Shown here: positions 1 through 8,364 of the stretch, piece after piece
Layout of the letters: each line of letters starts with the position of its first letter
How positions within the stretch are numbered: position 1 is the stretch's first letter
Assembly: GCF_000696095.1 (NCBI RefSeq)
Contig: NZ_BAYX01000012.1
Coordinates: forward strand, 158,722 to 222,721
DNA length: 64,000 nucleotides
Source: Rhizobium rhizogenes NBRC 13257
GTDB lineage: Bacteria > Pseudomonadota > Alphaproteobacteria > Rhizobiales > Rhizobiaceae
Direction: 5' to 3'
The notes under the pieces: model-generated
What the model was told of the DNA's origin: nothing
Databases searched by the model: none
What the model saw: the letters and a program-made list of their open reading frames with translations, nothing else
Made by a program: the position numbers and the translations under genes

Positions 1-70
1 CCGAAATGGAACGGACTTCTGCATGAGAAGCACCAGGTTCGTCATTGAAGTTTCGTTGGCTGGGTTCCAT
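1..70 (-). CDS. 5' end of an unidentified gene (partial)
   Basis: A reading frame begins at the ATG complementary to 68-70 and runs off the left edge of the window, giving 23 residues starting MEPSQRNFNDEPGAS. A good ribosome binding site (AAGGAG, complement of 80-86) lies about ten bases upstream, and the AT-rich stretch at 100-190 could hold its promoter. The fragment is too short to assign a family. The start context is the only evidence that it is a gene. Confidence 0.45.
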   Translation of the reverse strand, partial: MEPSQRNFNDEPGASHAEVRSIS

Positions 71-553
71 TATCCAAACTCCTTTTCCCTAAATCATCCG
101 AAGCCTACTTCGATAAAGAACGAGTCTCAATTTTTATTGTATTATTTTTGTAATGTACAACTTATAATTTAGTCCAATGATATGGGTACAGGCTTGGGAT
201 CTAAATCCACAAATGACTGGGGTGACCCGCTCGTAAGAATGTCTAACTTAAGATTGCAAGCGTTCTACAACCCCAAGGCATATCGTTTCAGGAGTCCTTT
301 GTTCAGCGTGTTGAGGTCAAGCGCTTTTGAGCTTTCAGCTTCTCGACAGTTCGACGTCTCTCGCGGGCCCTCGCTTCTCTTCGGGATCGGCGCATGCCCT
401 CCCAGCATGGGATCAGTAGAATGAGATGGCCCAAATCTGTTGCGCGTTCTGACTGCGGTGAAGCGATCGACAGAAGAGCCCAGCGAGCTCACCTCATCCA
501 TCGTCCCGCAGGGGCGCCTTTCCACCGGTTAGCGGAATCTTTCCAGACTCCTC
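71..553. other. Gene-free stretch with AT-rich promoter-like segment
   Basis: No convincing gene. Bases 100-190 are clearly AT-rich compared with the surroundings and contain a short inverted repeat (TTGTA at 148-152, TACAA at 156-160). They lie upstream of the minus-strand gene that leaves the window at base 1, so this is the likely promoter area. The rest (190-553) is probably flanking DNA of the decayed insertion sequence next to it. Confidence 0.35.
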
Positions 554-1216
554 TCAGACAGACGCAGGCATATTCGCCCATTTCCAACGGAATTCTGTTC
601 CGTCGCGCCACATGCGGTGCGTGATCACAGCAAGGCGGCGCGCCAGCGCGACAATCGGTTTTTGCCGGCCGCGTCGCTTGGCAACCTGCATGGCCCAGGC
701 TTTGAGCCAGGACCATCTCTGGGACCCCGTCGCAGCATGACTTGTGCGGCCTCATACAGCAGCACTCGCATGGCTTCATCGCCGCGAACTGGGGTCAATC
801 CGAGGGATGGCCCAACGGCTTTCGAATTCTTGAAGCGGGCAGGAACGTCGATCGTGCTCATAAAGCGAGCGACGTAACCGGGCCGACACCAGGAACCGTC
901 ATTAAACGTCTGCAGATCGCATTACCCTTGGCGATTTCTGACACTTTCCGATGTAGGCGGGAAAACTCTTCACGCAGCTTTTGCCTGGTGGTGAGGAGCG
1001 CGGCCATGATCTCCGCCAGATCGGGAATGTCTTCTGTGAGCTCGCGGACCCTATCCTCGAGATCGGCCGTCCCAACTAAACCAACTTTGAGCTCAAAATT
1101 GCGCAAGCGGCCGCGAATGTCATTCGCGATGTCAATTGCTTTCTCCTGCAGAAGCTTGCGCGCAGTTTGCAGCGCGCACCGCTTCTGACTCGTTAATTTC
1201 TTCACATGGCCGGGCG
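554..1216 (-). pseudogene. IS110-family transposase remnant (5'-truncated, frameshifted)
   Basis: Three successive minus-strand frames join into the C-terminal two-thirds of an IS110-family DEDD transposase. The first (to about 862) carries the coiled middle region and the transposase_20 signature LMTVPGVGPVTSLA. The second (861-625) continues MSTIDVPARFKNSKAVGP and GDEAMRVLLYEAAQVMLRR. The third restores PIVALARRLAVITHRMWRDG and stops at 554-556. At least two frameshifts break it. The N-terminal catalytic half that should precede ALQTARKLL is absent. It cannot make an active enzyme and marks an old insertion beside the P450 operon. Confidence 0.8.
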
Positions 1217-1364
1217 GAACAGGTCAATTATGCGCGGCGCTATTTAACATTGCGGTCTGATTACCGCTGTTGATATTAGGCTATAGACTGCTGCTGTAAT
1301 TCAAAGAGCCAACCCGAAATAGCCGCATCGGACGACTTAGGTGTGATGCGACAGAAGCTACCGA

Positions 1365-2540
1365 TCATATCAGCGTAACTGGAAGATTAATCGGTCCGCG
1401 GAAGCCAAAACCGCGCCACTGCACCGCGTCCGGGTTAGGCAGCGCCATATTCGGAAAGCGCTCAAGCAGCATGGGCAACATGATTGCCCCAACGGTTTGA
1501 CGCGAGATTTGCGCACCGGCACAGTGATGCGGTCCTGAACCGAAGGACTGATGCGCGTTCCCATTGCGGAAGGCATTGAAGCGCTCTCCGTCCTCAAAGA
1601 CATCCTCATCTCGATTGGCAGAGGCTTGGATGGTCATCACGGTATCGCCCTTCGGTATGAGAAAACCACGAATTTCCGTGTCCTCCAGCACGAGGCGCGA
1701 ACTCGCCTGGATCGGCGCAACCCAGCGCACTCCCTCCTCGAAGACCTGCCCCCAGCATTGCTGCCTCTTTACCTCTTCGAATTGTTCGGGATTGGTCAGC
1801 AATCCATAGACAATCGTGCCGAGAGCATCGCGAGGCTCATTGATCCCTCCGCCGATGGCGATCTTAATGTTGGCATATATCTGGCTCATGGGTATGGGAT
1901 CGGGCGCGTTCACCATGATCGCGAAAGCCGACGGGTTCGGCTCCGCCCGGTGCTTTTCGACAAGGATATCGAATAGCCTGTCCATCTCCGCATTGGCTTC
2001 GTCCGACCGCTCGAAGGGCTCGGGACGCCATCCGAAGTTGCCCGCCCCGTCAATGAGCCGCTGCGACCAACGTATCATCTCCGCGTCGGATGCTTCGCAA
2101 ATTCCAAGGATATGAGCCAGGATGCGGGCGGCCACCGGGCCGCAGATTTCCGCAAATAGATCTACGGTGTCGCCGCGCGGAAGGCGATCAAGATAGTCAT
2201 TCACGATGTCCCGATAGATCGGCGCCCAGTGCTCCGCGATCGTCTTGGGGGCGAAGGCCTTGGCCATGGCCATTCTTTCGCGGACGTGTTCCGCTCCATC
2301 CTTACGCATCAGAGTATGGGCCTGAAAGGCCGGCTTCATCGGTGTGCTGGGGTCATTAGAACTGAAGCGCGCGGGATCATCCTTCACCATCTTGGTATCG
2401 GAGGCCTTAGTCAAAAACGTCCGCTTCACCGAGGCGACACGCACCACCGGGGTCTGCGCGCGCATTCGGCGATAAATCGGATAGGGATCAAGCGTAAGGT
2501 CGTCGATCGTCGTTACACCATCCACTGGCGCCAATTGCAT
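1365..2540 (-). CDS. Cytochrome P450 (downstream gene of the pair)
   Basis: A soluble bacterial-type cytochrome P450 of 391 residues, expected to be a monooxygenase fed by ferredoxin and ferredoxin reductase. The heme-binding loop FGSGPHHCAGAQ near the C-terminus supplies the cysteine ligand, and the K-helix ExxR appears as EEGVR. The I-helix reads GGGINEPRD instead of the usual AGxDTT, so the canonical acid-alcohol pair for proton delivery is replaced by Asn-Glu; some P450 families share this. The ATG has a GGGAGG ribosome binding site. It follows the other P450 by 74 bp on the same strand and is probably co-transcribed. No ferredoxin or reductase gene is next to it, so the electron donor must come from elsewhere. 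Substrate unknown. Confidence 0.93.
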   Translation of the reverse strand: MQLAPVDGVTTIDDLTLDPYPIYRRMRAQTPVVRVASVKRTFLTKASDTKMVKDDPARFSSNDPSTPMKPAFQAHTLMRKDGAEHVRERMAMAKAFAPKTIAEHWAPIYRDIVNDYLDRLPRGDTVDLFAEICGPVAARILAHILGICEASDAEMIRWSQRLIDGAGNFGWRPEPFERSDEANAEMDRLFDILVEKHRAEPNPSAFAIMVNAPDPIPMSQIYANIKIAIGGGINEPRDALGTIVYGLLTNPEQFEEVKRQQCWGQVFEEGVRWVAPIQASSRLVLEDTEIRGFLIPKGDTVMTIQASANRDEDVFEDGERFNAFRNGNAHQSFGSGPHHCAGAQISRQTVGAIMLPMLLERFPNMALPNPDAVQWRGFGFRGPINLPVTLI

Positions 2541-2614
2541 GAGAATCCTCCCAATTCATCTAAGACAGAGCGTGACACGCCATCCTTCCGCCGAGCGAGC
2601 AGCGCGGATTGAGC

Positions 2615-3874
2615 TCACTGGTCGAGACTCAACTTCACCGTCATTCCCGTGGCCCGCCGTACACCGCCGTGACCCATCATCCGTGGCGAGTCACCCGTCA
2701 CGGCAAGATTCGGCGCGCGGCGCAAAATGGTTCTAAGTCCTTCTTGCAATTCAACCCGCGCCAGAGCCTCGCCGAGGCACCGGTGTACACCCGCACCAAA
2801 TCCGAGGTGCCAACGCATTTGTTTACGCGCTACGTCAAAAAGCTCCGGACGCTCGTAGTGTCTCTCATCCCTGAGGCCGGACATGATACTTAGGGCTAGG
2901 AGACTTCCCTTTGGCAACACATACCCATCCAGATCAATATCTTCGAGCGCTAGCCGCGGGAAAGACCCAACTGGTGGCTCGAAACGGAGGCCTTCCTCGA
3001 CTGCGGCTGCGACGCCGGACTGATCGCGACATAGCGAGGACCAGATAGCAGGATTTTGCAGCAAAAGAGCCGTCAACATCACCATCGCGGTACGCGTTGT
3101 ATCGCTTCCGGCGAGGATGAGAAGAACCAATTGCATGATCTCTTCGATGGGTGACAGCGTTCCTTCTTCTCGCACCGCTTTCAAGTAGCTCGAGAGGAAG
3201 TCGTCACTTATACGACGGCTGCTGTCCGCTACCGCTGCCCGAACATAGTCTTGGAGCTCGATGGCAGAAGCTTCAATCTCCGCGAAATCCTCTTTTCGCC
3301 ATGAAGGACTCAAGCAGCGTGAAACTTTATAAACAAGTTGCGTGAAGTAAGGCGCATCCTCAGATGGCAAGCCAAGCACACTTGCGATGGTTAGAGCAGG
3401 CAATTTCGAAGCATACATTTCAGCAAAGTCAAAATCCTCAACTTTCTGCAAATCGTCCCACAAATGCTCCGTTATTTTCATGATCTCCGGGCGCAGTGCC
3501 TCAATCATCCGGAATGCGAAGGTCTTCGTAAAGGCTGAGCGCCGTTTCGAATGTGCCTCGCCATTCGAAAAAAGCATGCTATAGCGGATAAAGTCGAAGA
3601 CGGCACCGCCTTCGACGCCACGAGACAACATGAGTTCTGTTTCTATTTGCCTGGTACGTGGATCGGTGCCCAGCAGAATGATATCATCCGCACGGAGAAC
3701 CAGAAAGACGCCGTCCTCTCGTCGAAGGAACGGGCGCCGAGGTCGCCATTCTGCGAAGAGTTCATGACCTTCAGCATCAAGCCTGCTTACAGGAACAGCG
3801 CCAGGATCGAGCTGCGTAACGTCTCTAGACTGCTGCCCGGTCTGGGGATTGTTGGAGGACCCGTTTGCGATCAT
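2615..3874 (-). CDS. Cytochrome P450 (upstream gene of the pair)
   Basis: A 419-residue soluble P450 with all the textbook motifs: I-helix AGSDTTR, K-helix ExxR as EEGLRFEP, and heme loop FGAGVHRCLGEALAR. Unlike its partner it keeps the conserved Asp-Thr in the I-helix, so ordinary oxygen activation is expected. It is the first gene of the two-P450 operon, with upstream space at 3875-4109 for a promoter. The start codon is ATG with only a weak ribosome binding site. The substrate cannot be told from sequence. Paired P450s on rhizobial plasmids often act on terpenoid or plant compounds, but the diagnostic neighbours of the gibberellin operon (terpene cyclases, short-chain dehydrogenase) are not seen here. 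Confidence 0.93.
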   Translation of the reverse strand: MIANGSSNNPQTGQQSRDVTQLDPGAVPVSRLDAEGHELFAEWRPRRPFLRREDGVFLVLRADDIILLGTDPRTRQIETELMLSRGVEGGAVFDFIRYSMLFSNGEAHSKRRSAFTKTFAFRMIEALRPEIMKITEHLWDDLQKVEDFDFAEMYASKLPALTIASVLGLPSEDAPYFTQLVYKVSRCLSPSWRKEDFAEIEASAIELQDYVRAAVADSSRRISDDFLSSYLKAVREEGTLSPIEEIMQLVLLILAGSDTTRTAMVMLTALLLQNPAIWSSLCRDQSGVAAAVEEGLRFEPPVGSFPRLALEDIDLDGYVLPKGSLLALSIMSGLRDERHYERPELFDVARKQMRWHLGFGAGVHRCLGEALARVELQEGLRTILRRAPNLAVTGDSPRMMGHGGVRRATGMTVKLSLDQ

Positions 3875-4109
3875 TGTAACACACTTTCAGCAATGACAAT
3901 CTAAGGAAGGCATAAAAGATACAGAAGTTCAAAGCCTTGGCTTTAGGGGGTTACGTTCAGCTCAAGGTAGCAACAAAGGATGTGCCTACATATTTGAATA
4001 TGGTTTCATCTGTAATATGATCAAATTTATCCTTCAGCTGCGGTATCCTCATATAGAGACCGCCGATGGGAAATAGCCGTCCGAATGTCGGCGTATGGGC
4101 TAAATGCCA

Positions 4110-4560
4110 TCATTGAAGGCAGTCTCTGCAATTGGCCATCGCAGACATGACGGTTACCGCCTCATCGCTCGGTACATCCTGATTATCATCCTGAATATGG
4201 ACCTTGTTGAAATTTGCGAAGGGTGTGGAGCTCGTCATAGATGCCTGCCCCGAGCTCGTCGAGCAGCCCATATTTGCGCATCACATCGATGATGTTGTTG
4301 AGCTTGTCTATCTTTTTGCCTTCGATTTCCTGCCGGTCGGCTTCGTCGATGTTAGGGACGCCTTCGCGATAGAAATTCTGCGCGCGGTAGATGATTTGGC
4401 CCAGCGCGGCCTCGAGAATGGCCCCGACCTGCACCATCACGAGCTTATTCAAGCCGCCGCCGCCATTATGGTCACAGAGCGAGCGCAGAACGCCAGCGTT
4501 GTAAACAAGGTTGTCCCCAACCTTGAAATCGCCAATGAAGTTTGACGGTATTTCGACCAC
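4110..4560 (-). pseudogene. HEPN-like protein gene, broken by one-base frameshift
   Basis: The open frame from GTG 4560 (ribosome binding site AAGGAAG) ends at 4186 after 124 residues with an abnormal tail. Deleting one base from the T-run near 4208-4212 (minus-strand sense) restores a longer frame reading LRKFNKVHIQDDNQDVPSDEA, which stops at 4110-4112. The restored part contains R-x5-H, which resembles the HEPN RNase motif, and the helical body (EAALGQIIYRAQNF, KKIDKLNNIIDVMRKYGLLD) suits a HEPN-type helical bundle. It lies 17 bp behind ietS on the same strand, so it looks like the third gene of that operon. Family assignment is inference, and the frameshift could be real decay or a sequencing error. 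Confidence 0.55.
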
Positions 4561-4577
4561 AATGTCTACTTCCTTAA

Positions 4578-7109
4578 TTATGGAGCGGCTCGTTGCGCCG
4601 GACGCGGTTGAACGCGATTTCTCACCTGATCGTAAATTCTCAGCTCGCCAGGCATTTCCAGGGTAACCGCAAGACCGAACGGAACCAATTCGTCAACGGC
4701 GCCGGCGGGATCGGGTTCTCTTTGAATTTTCAATCGCAAGCTCATACCGTCGGCGACGACCGCGGCTTGAGCCCCGCTCCACACCCGCGTAAAGACGGTT
4801 CCGCGATTGGTCTGGTTTCCATCTGGTTGCCATGCGTCAGCGGAAACACCAAGACCCGCGATCTCGGCCGGATCGAGGATCTTCATCCTAACAGCGCGAT
4901 AGGATTTCCGACCGGGCACGACCGGTGTGAACCAAGCCAATGTAGCAGAAACCGAGTGAGCGCGTGCCTGTCCGCCGATCGCCGCCGGTATCGGCACCAG
5001 CACATCGACGCTGCGCTCCCTCCCGAGCGAACCAACACACCAGAAGGTGGCACGGTCCGCGGCACAGGCGACGGCATCGTCGCTGTCGAACAGGCCATAT
5101 CCGAGGAAGCGGCGAATGTTGTCCTTTTGACGTGGAGCCTGACCCTGGCCGAACGGCCCTAGTAGCTCTTTGACCAAGCCAGCCGCCGCATTCGGCCAGC
5201 GCGCTGGGTGCACAAGCAGAGCCTTGATGAGAATAGCTCGTTGTGTATTCGTCAGCTGCAGAAATTCCTGACCATAGGCCGCCTCCAAAGCATCGTGGAT
5301 GCGATGTGCCGTTCGGGAAGCAAGTGCCGTTGCTGCGCTCGTCCCATTTGTGAACCCTTCGGCATTCTCAAGGCCAGGGCGTGGCGGTGCGGCAACTTTG
5401 AGGCCCGCTCCTCGACTTGCGCCCGCAGGTGCGACCGTGATGCTCTCCGCGCTGGCGACGACGCGGAGGTGCTCTCGTGCGCCCGGCATAAGTATATCTG
5501 GCTTAACGGAGCCTGCGAATCCAGGCCCTAGCGCGCTGGACGGGTTCGCAATGTCGAGTTCGGAATAGGGGTTTACGTTAACGCGTGCCAAGGCTCGCTC
5601 AGCGGTCGGCACCCAATCCAGGTTTCGAGCGCCGATGGTCAAGCCGTTGATCGTTTCGGACGGGGAGAGCAATCGACGGTCGGCGACAACTGCCGCAACC
5701 GCGTTGATCACGCCGCGCGCGCGCTGATCGGCGTTGGCATCCTCGAACGCGACCCTGTTTGCAAAGGCCGCGACGGGGAATTGTGTCGTTATATTGCCCG
5801 CGCTGACGAGGAAAAGGATACCGAAGCGATATGCCAGCCTGTCGAGAAGTCTCGCCCAGGGCGACAGCTGACCGTAGAATGGGCGCCGGACATTTCCAAG
5901 CGAGATATTGATGATGATCACATGTGGAGCCGAGGGTTGATTGCCCGCGCGCATTCGGATGACAGCCTGATAGATCAAATCGATGATCAGCCTGTCCGGC
6001 GGAAAGCGGTCGTTGTCGCCGAGAACAGGAACGCAGTGAACCTGACGAGGCAGCGGCGGCTCCGGCTTGTTGCGATCCCCGTGAACTAAAAGGGAGGCCA
6101 TGGCCGACCCGTGATATCGTTGCGCCACGACAGCGCCGGGCTCAAGCCCGAAATGGTCCTCCACACTCAAATAGGGCTGCAGCAGCGGGTGACCCGCGAC
6201 CGGGACACCATCGAGAAGCGCAAGGATAGGGTCGACGGTGACAGGTCCCATCGCCGGCGCAGGAGCAGCCGGCACAATATCATTGGCGTCAATTTCCGCG
6301 ACGACGCTCTGCGGGCGAATGTGCATGATCGGCTCGACACCGGCCAGGCTGGCGGGAGACTGTTCCACGACCATCCGAATTGCTGCCACTGGCAATTCGG
6401 CAAGGATGGCGTGGTAGGCAATGTCATCCAGTCTGGCGCGACTGAGAAGTCGGCCACCACTCTGCCCGATCGCCTCCACGACCATCGCTTCACTGATCGC
6501 GCCTGCGTCAGGAGACGCGCGGAACACCAGTTCGATTTCAAGAGGAACAAGCTCGTCGTCGGCCCGACCTTCGATCTCCTCAGTCAGGACATCTGCGTCC
6601 AATCGCTGGACGCGATCGGTAGGACCCCAAACACGAAGGTCGCGAAGACAGGCAAAGACGTCGCGCCATGGTGTAAAGCCCTGTGGTAACACTCGGCCCG
6701 CCACCCAGGTTCGCCATAGCGACTCTATCTGCCTCAGTGCCCGCAAATCCGGTACAAGCAAGTAGGCAACGGGTGCCTTGTCCTCATCGCCCGGCAACTC
6801 TTCCTCGTCGATAAGTTCGAGGCCTGGCACGTTGTTGATTGCCCGTGCAAAGGCGGAAATGCTCCCCTTCACTTCGAATACGAGAAGTCGCTCAGGCGCC
6901 AGCGCGGCCGGATCAGCGCGAAGCGCAAGCCCTGCCGGGTCGCGCTGCAGCACGTCGGTAAGACGTTGAAATTTCGCGCCAAATCGCTGGTTCTGGTCAG
7001 CGGTTGAGTTTGGTTGAGGGCCGCGTACGACCGCTTGACGGCCGGGTGCTCTTGGCTGCGGAGCGCTCGGATGCAGTCTCAGTATCGGTTTGGTCGGATC
7101 GCTCGCCAT
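4578..7109 (-). CDS. ietS: IetS-like subtilisin-family serine protease
   Basis: An 843-residue cytoplasmic S8 peptidase with no signal peptide. The catalytic triad is visible as Asp300 (LALLDGVPVAGH), His333 (RYHGSAMASL) and Ser591 (NGTSAATAL), with the oxyanion Asn439 in SAGN. An unrelated N-terminal region of about 280 residues precedes the protease domain, as in the IetS family. Known from the family: on pTiC58, IetS acts as the toxin and IetA as the antitoxin of a plasmid stability system, and ietAS pairs also act in phage defence. The start overlaps the end of ietA by 113 bp, which suggests tight coupling. The overlap means the exact start is uncertain, but no later Met fits the conserved N-terminal block. 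Confidence 0.88.
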   Translation of the reverse strand: MASDPTKPILRLHPSAPQPRAPGRQAVVRGPQPNSTADQNQRFGAKFQRLTDVLQRDPAGLALRADPAALAPERLLVFEVKGSISAFARAINNVPGLELIDEEELPGDEDKAPVAYLLVPDLRALRQIESLWRTWVAGRVLPQGFTPWRDVFACLRDLRVWGPTDRVQRLDADVLTEEIEGRADDELVPLEIELVFRASPDAGAISEAMVVEAIGQSGGRLLSRARLDDIAYHAILAELPVAAIRMVVEQSPASLAGVEPIMHIRPQSVVAEIDANDIVPAAPAPAMGPVTVDPILALLDGVPVAGHPLLQPYLSVEDHFGLEPGAVVAQRYHGSAMASLLVHGDRNKPEPPLPRQVHCVPVLGDNDRFPPDRLIIDLIYQAVIRMRAGNQPSAPHVIIINISLGNVRRPFYGQLSPWARLLDRLAYRFGILFLVSAGNITTQFPVAAFANRVAFEDANADQRARGVINAVAAVVADRRLLSPSETINGLTIGARNLDWVPTAERALARVNVNPYSELDIANPSSALGPGFAGSVKPDILMPGAREHLRVVASAESITVAPAGASRGAGLKVAAPPRPGLENAEGFTNGTSAATALASRTAHRIHDALEAAYGQEFLQLTNTQRAILIKALLVHPARWPNAAAGLVKELLGPFGQGQAPRQKDNIRRFLGYGLFDSDDAVACAADRATFWCVGSLGRERSVDVLVPIPAAIGGQARAHSVSATLAWFTPVVPGRKSYRAVRMKILDPAEIAGLGVSADAWQPDGNQTNRGTVFTRVWSGAQAAVVADGMSLRLKIQREPDPAGAVDELVPFGLAVTLEMPGELRIYDQVRNRVQPRPAQRAAP

Positions 7110-8085
7110 TCAAAACCTCGGGGCTAACTCTTGTTGCCCAGAGGTCCAGTTCTGAACGAAGTGCATCGTCGATGGAAAGCTCCCCCAAGCCCAATATCTG
7201 TCGTCTTCGCACGTTTTGGCAGAAATCCAAAGCCTCTGCAAAACTTACGGTACCCAATTTCGCGGCGATCGATTTCGCCGCAGCCTTAGGCGCATCGGGC
7301 CATTGCGAGATAATGTGGTCGAGGAAAACTCCGATCCTCTGCCGGTCCGGGGCCGGGAAAGCCAACCGCATCTGGAAGCGTCGCCAAACTGCCCGGTCCA
7401 GCAGCTCGGCGTGGTTGGTTGCGGCGATCACGACGACGTAGCTGGGCAGCTGGTCGAGCTGCATCAGGAGGAACGAGACGACCCGCTTGATTTCGCCGGT
7501 CTCGTGGGTATCGCCACGTTCCTTGCCGATCGAGTCGAACTCGTCGAAGAACAGAACGCTCGGCCGTGTACGGACATAGTCGAATAGCTTGCGCAAACGA
7601 GCATTCGTCTCGCCGAGGTAGCTTCCGATCAGCGCATCGTATCGGACAACAAAAAACGGTAGCCCGAGTGCCTCCGCCACAGCCTCAGCAAAGGAGGTCT
7701 TGCCGTTACCGGGTGGACCGGAGAGCAGAACCCGATGGCGCGGCTCATAGCCATGAGCGCGCAAGACATCGGCGCGAGTATGCTCTTCGATGAGTTGACG
7801 GCCGCCCTGCTCCACCGGAAGCGGAAGCATCAGCTGATTGAGCTGAAGTCGCGGCTCGAGTTCGAGTATCGTGTCCTTTCCGGAACCGGCAGGACTGGAG
7901 GCGGCCGTCAGCGCGGGTGGCGTGACGGCGACCGTTGATAGAGCGCGCTCGAGTCTATCGGCGACGATGTGATGGTTCTGTGCACGCTCCTCAGCCACCA
8001 GGGCTTCCGTTGCGGATTTCAGCATTGCCCGATCGCCGGACGCTCCGGCGCGTACAAGGGAAATGAGGAGGTCGCTTCGTGCCAT
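6997..8085 (-). CDS. ietA: IetA-like AAA+ ATPase
   Basis: A single-domain AAA+ ATPase, partner of the subtilase encoded just downstream. Walker A is GPPGNGKTS, Walker B is VLFFDEFDSIG, sensor-1 Asn is in VVIAATNH, and the arginine finger is in DRAVWRRF. The C-terminus is a low-complexity Ser/Thr/Arg tail that overlaps the start of ietS. The frame is open to a TTG at 8145, but the conserved family start is more likely the ATG at 8085 (MARSDLLISLVRAG), giving 362 residues. In the characterised ietAS pair the ATPase neutralises or directs the protease. It is transcribed away from the Gabija-like genes across a 280-bp intergenic region. Confidence 0.88.
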   Translation of the reverse strand: MARSDLLISLVRAGASGDRAMLKSATEALVAEERAQNHHIVADRLERALSTVAVTPPALTAASSPAGSGKDTILELEPRLQLNQLMLPLPVEQGGRQLIEEHTRADVLRAHGYEPRHRVLLSGPPGNGKTSFAEAVAEALGLPFFVVRYDALIGSYLGETNARLRKLFDYVRTRPSVLFFDEFDSIGKERGDTHETGEIKRVVSFLLMQLDQLPSYVVVIAATNHAELLDRAVWRRFQMRLAFPAPDRQRIGVFLDHIISQWPDAPKAAAKSIAAKLGTVSFAEALDFCQNVRRRQILGLGELSIDDALRSELDLWATRVSPEVLNGERSDQTDTETASERSAAKSTRPSSGRTRPSTKLNR

Positions 8086-8364
8086 ATCGATCGCGTTTCT
8101 GAGGGTTCTGGAGTTAAACTCGCGGTCACGCGAATCGTAACCCAAATAGTTGAAAAAGTCTTCTCCCGCGCACCTCTCGCACTTCTATACATGAAATTCA
8201 CACCTCGCCAACACACACATGGAAAAGCCCTGTTCTCAATCACTCGCCATGAGTGTAATTTCTAATCCAGCCGCGGGCAGAAATAGCACGCCGTATACCC
8301 GGGTTTAACCACGGGTTGGCGGCAGAAGCTTATCGCGGAAAACGCAATTGTTAAGGGGGGCGGC

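Noticed and set aside
1365..3874. Part of the rhizobial gibberellin operon
   Set aside because: The expected neighbours (ferredoxin, short-chain dehydrogenase, prenyl synthase, diterpene cyclases) are absent here, and the P450 sequences were not recognisable as that set.
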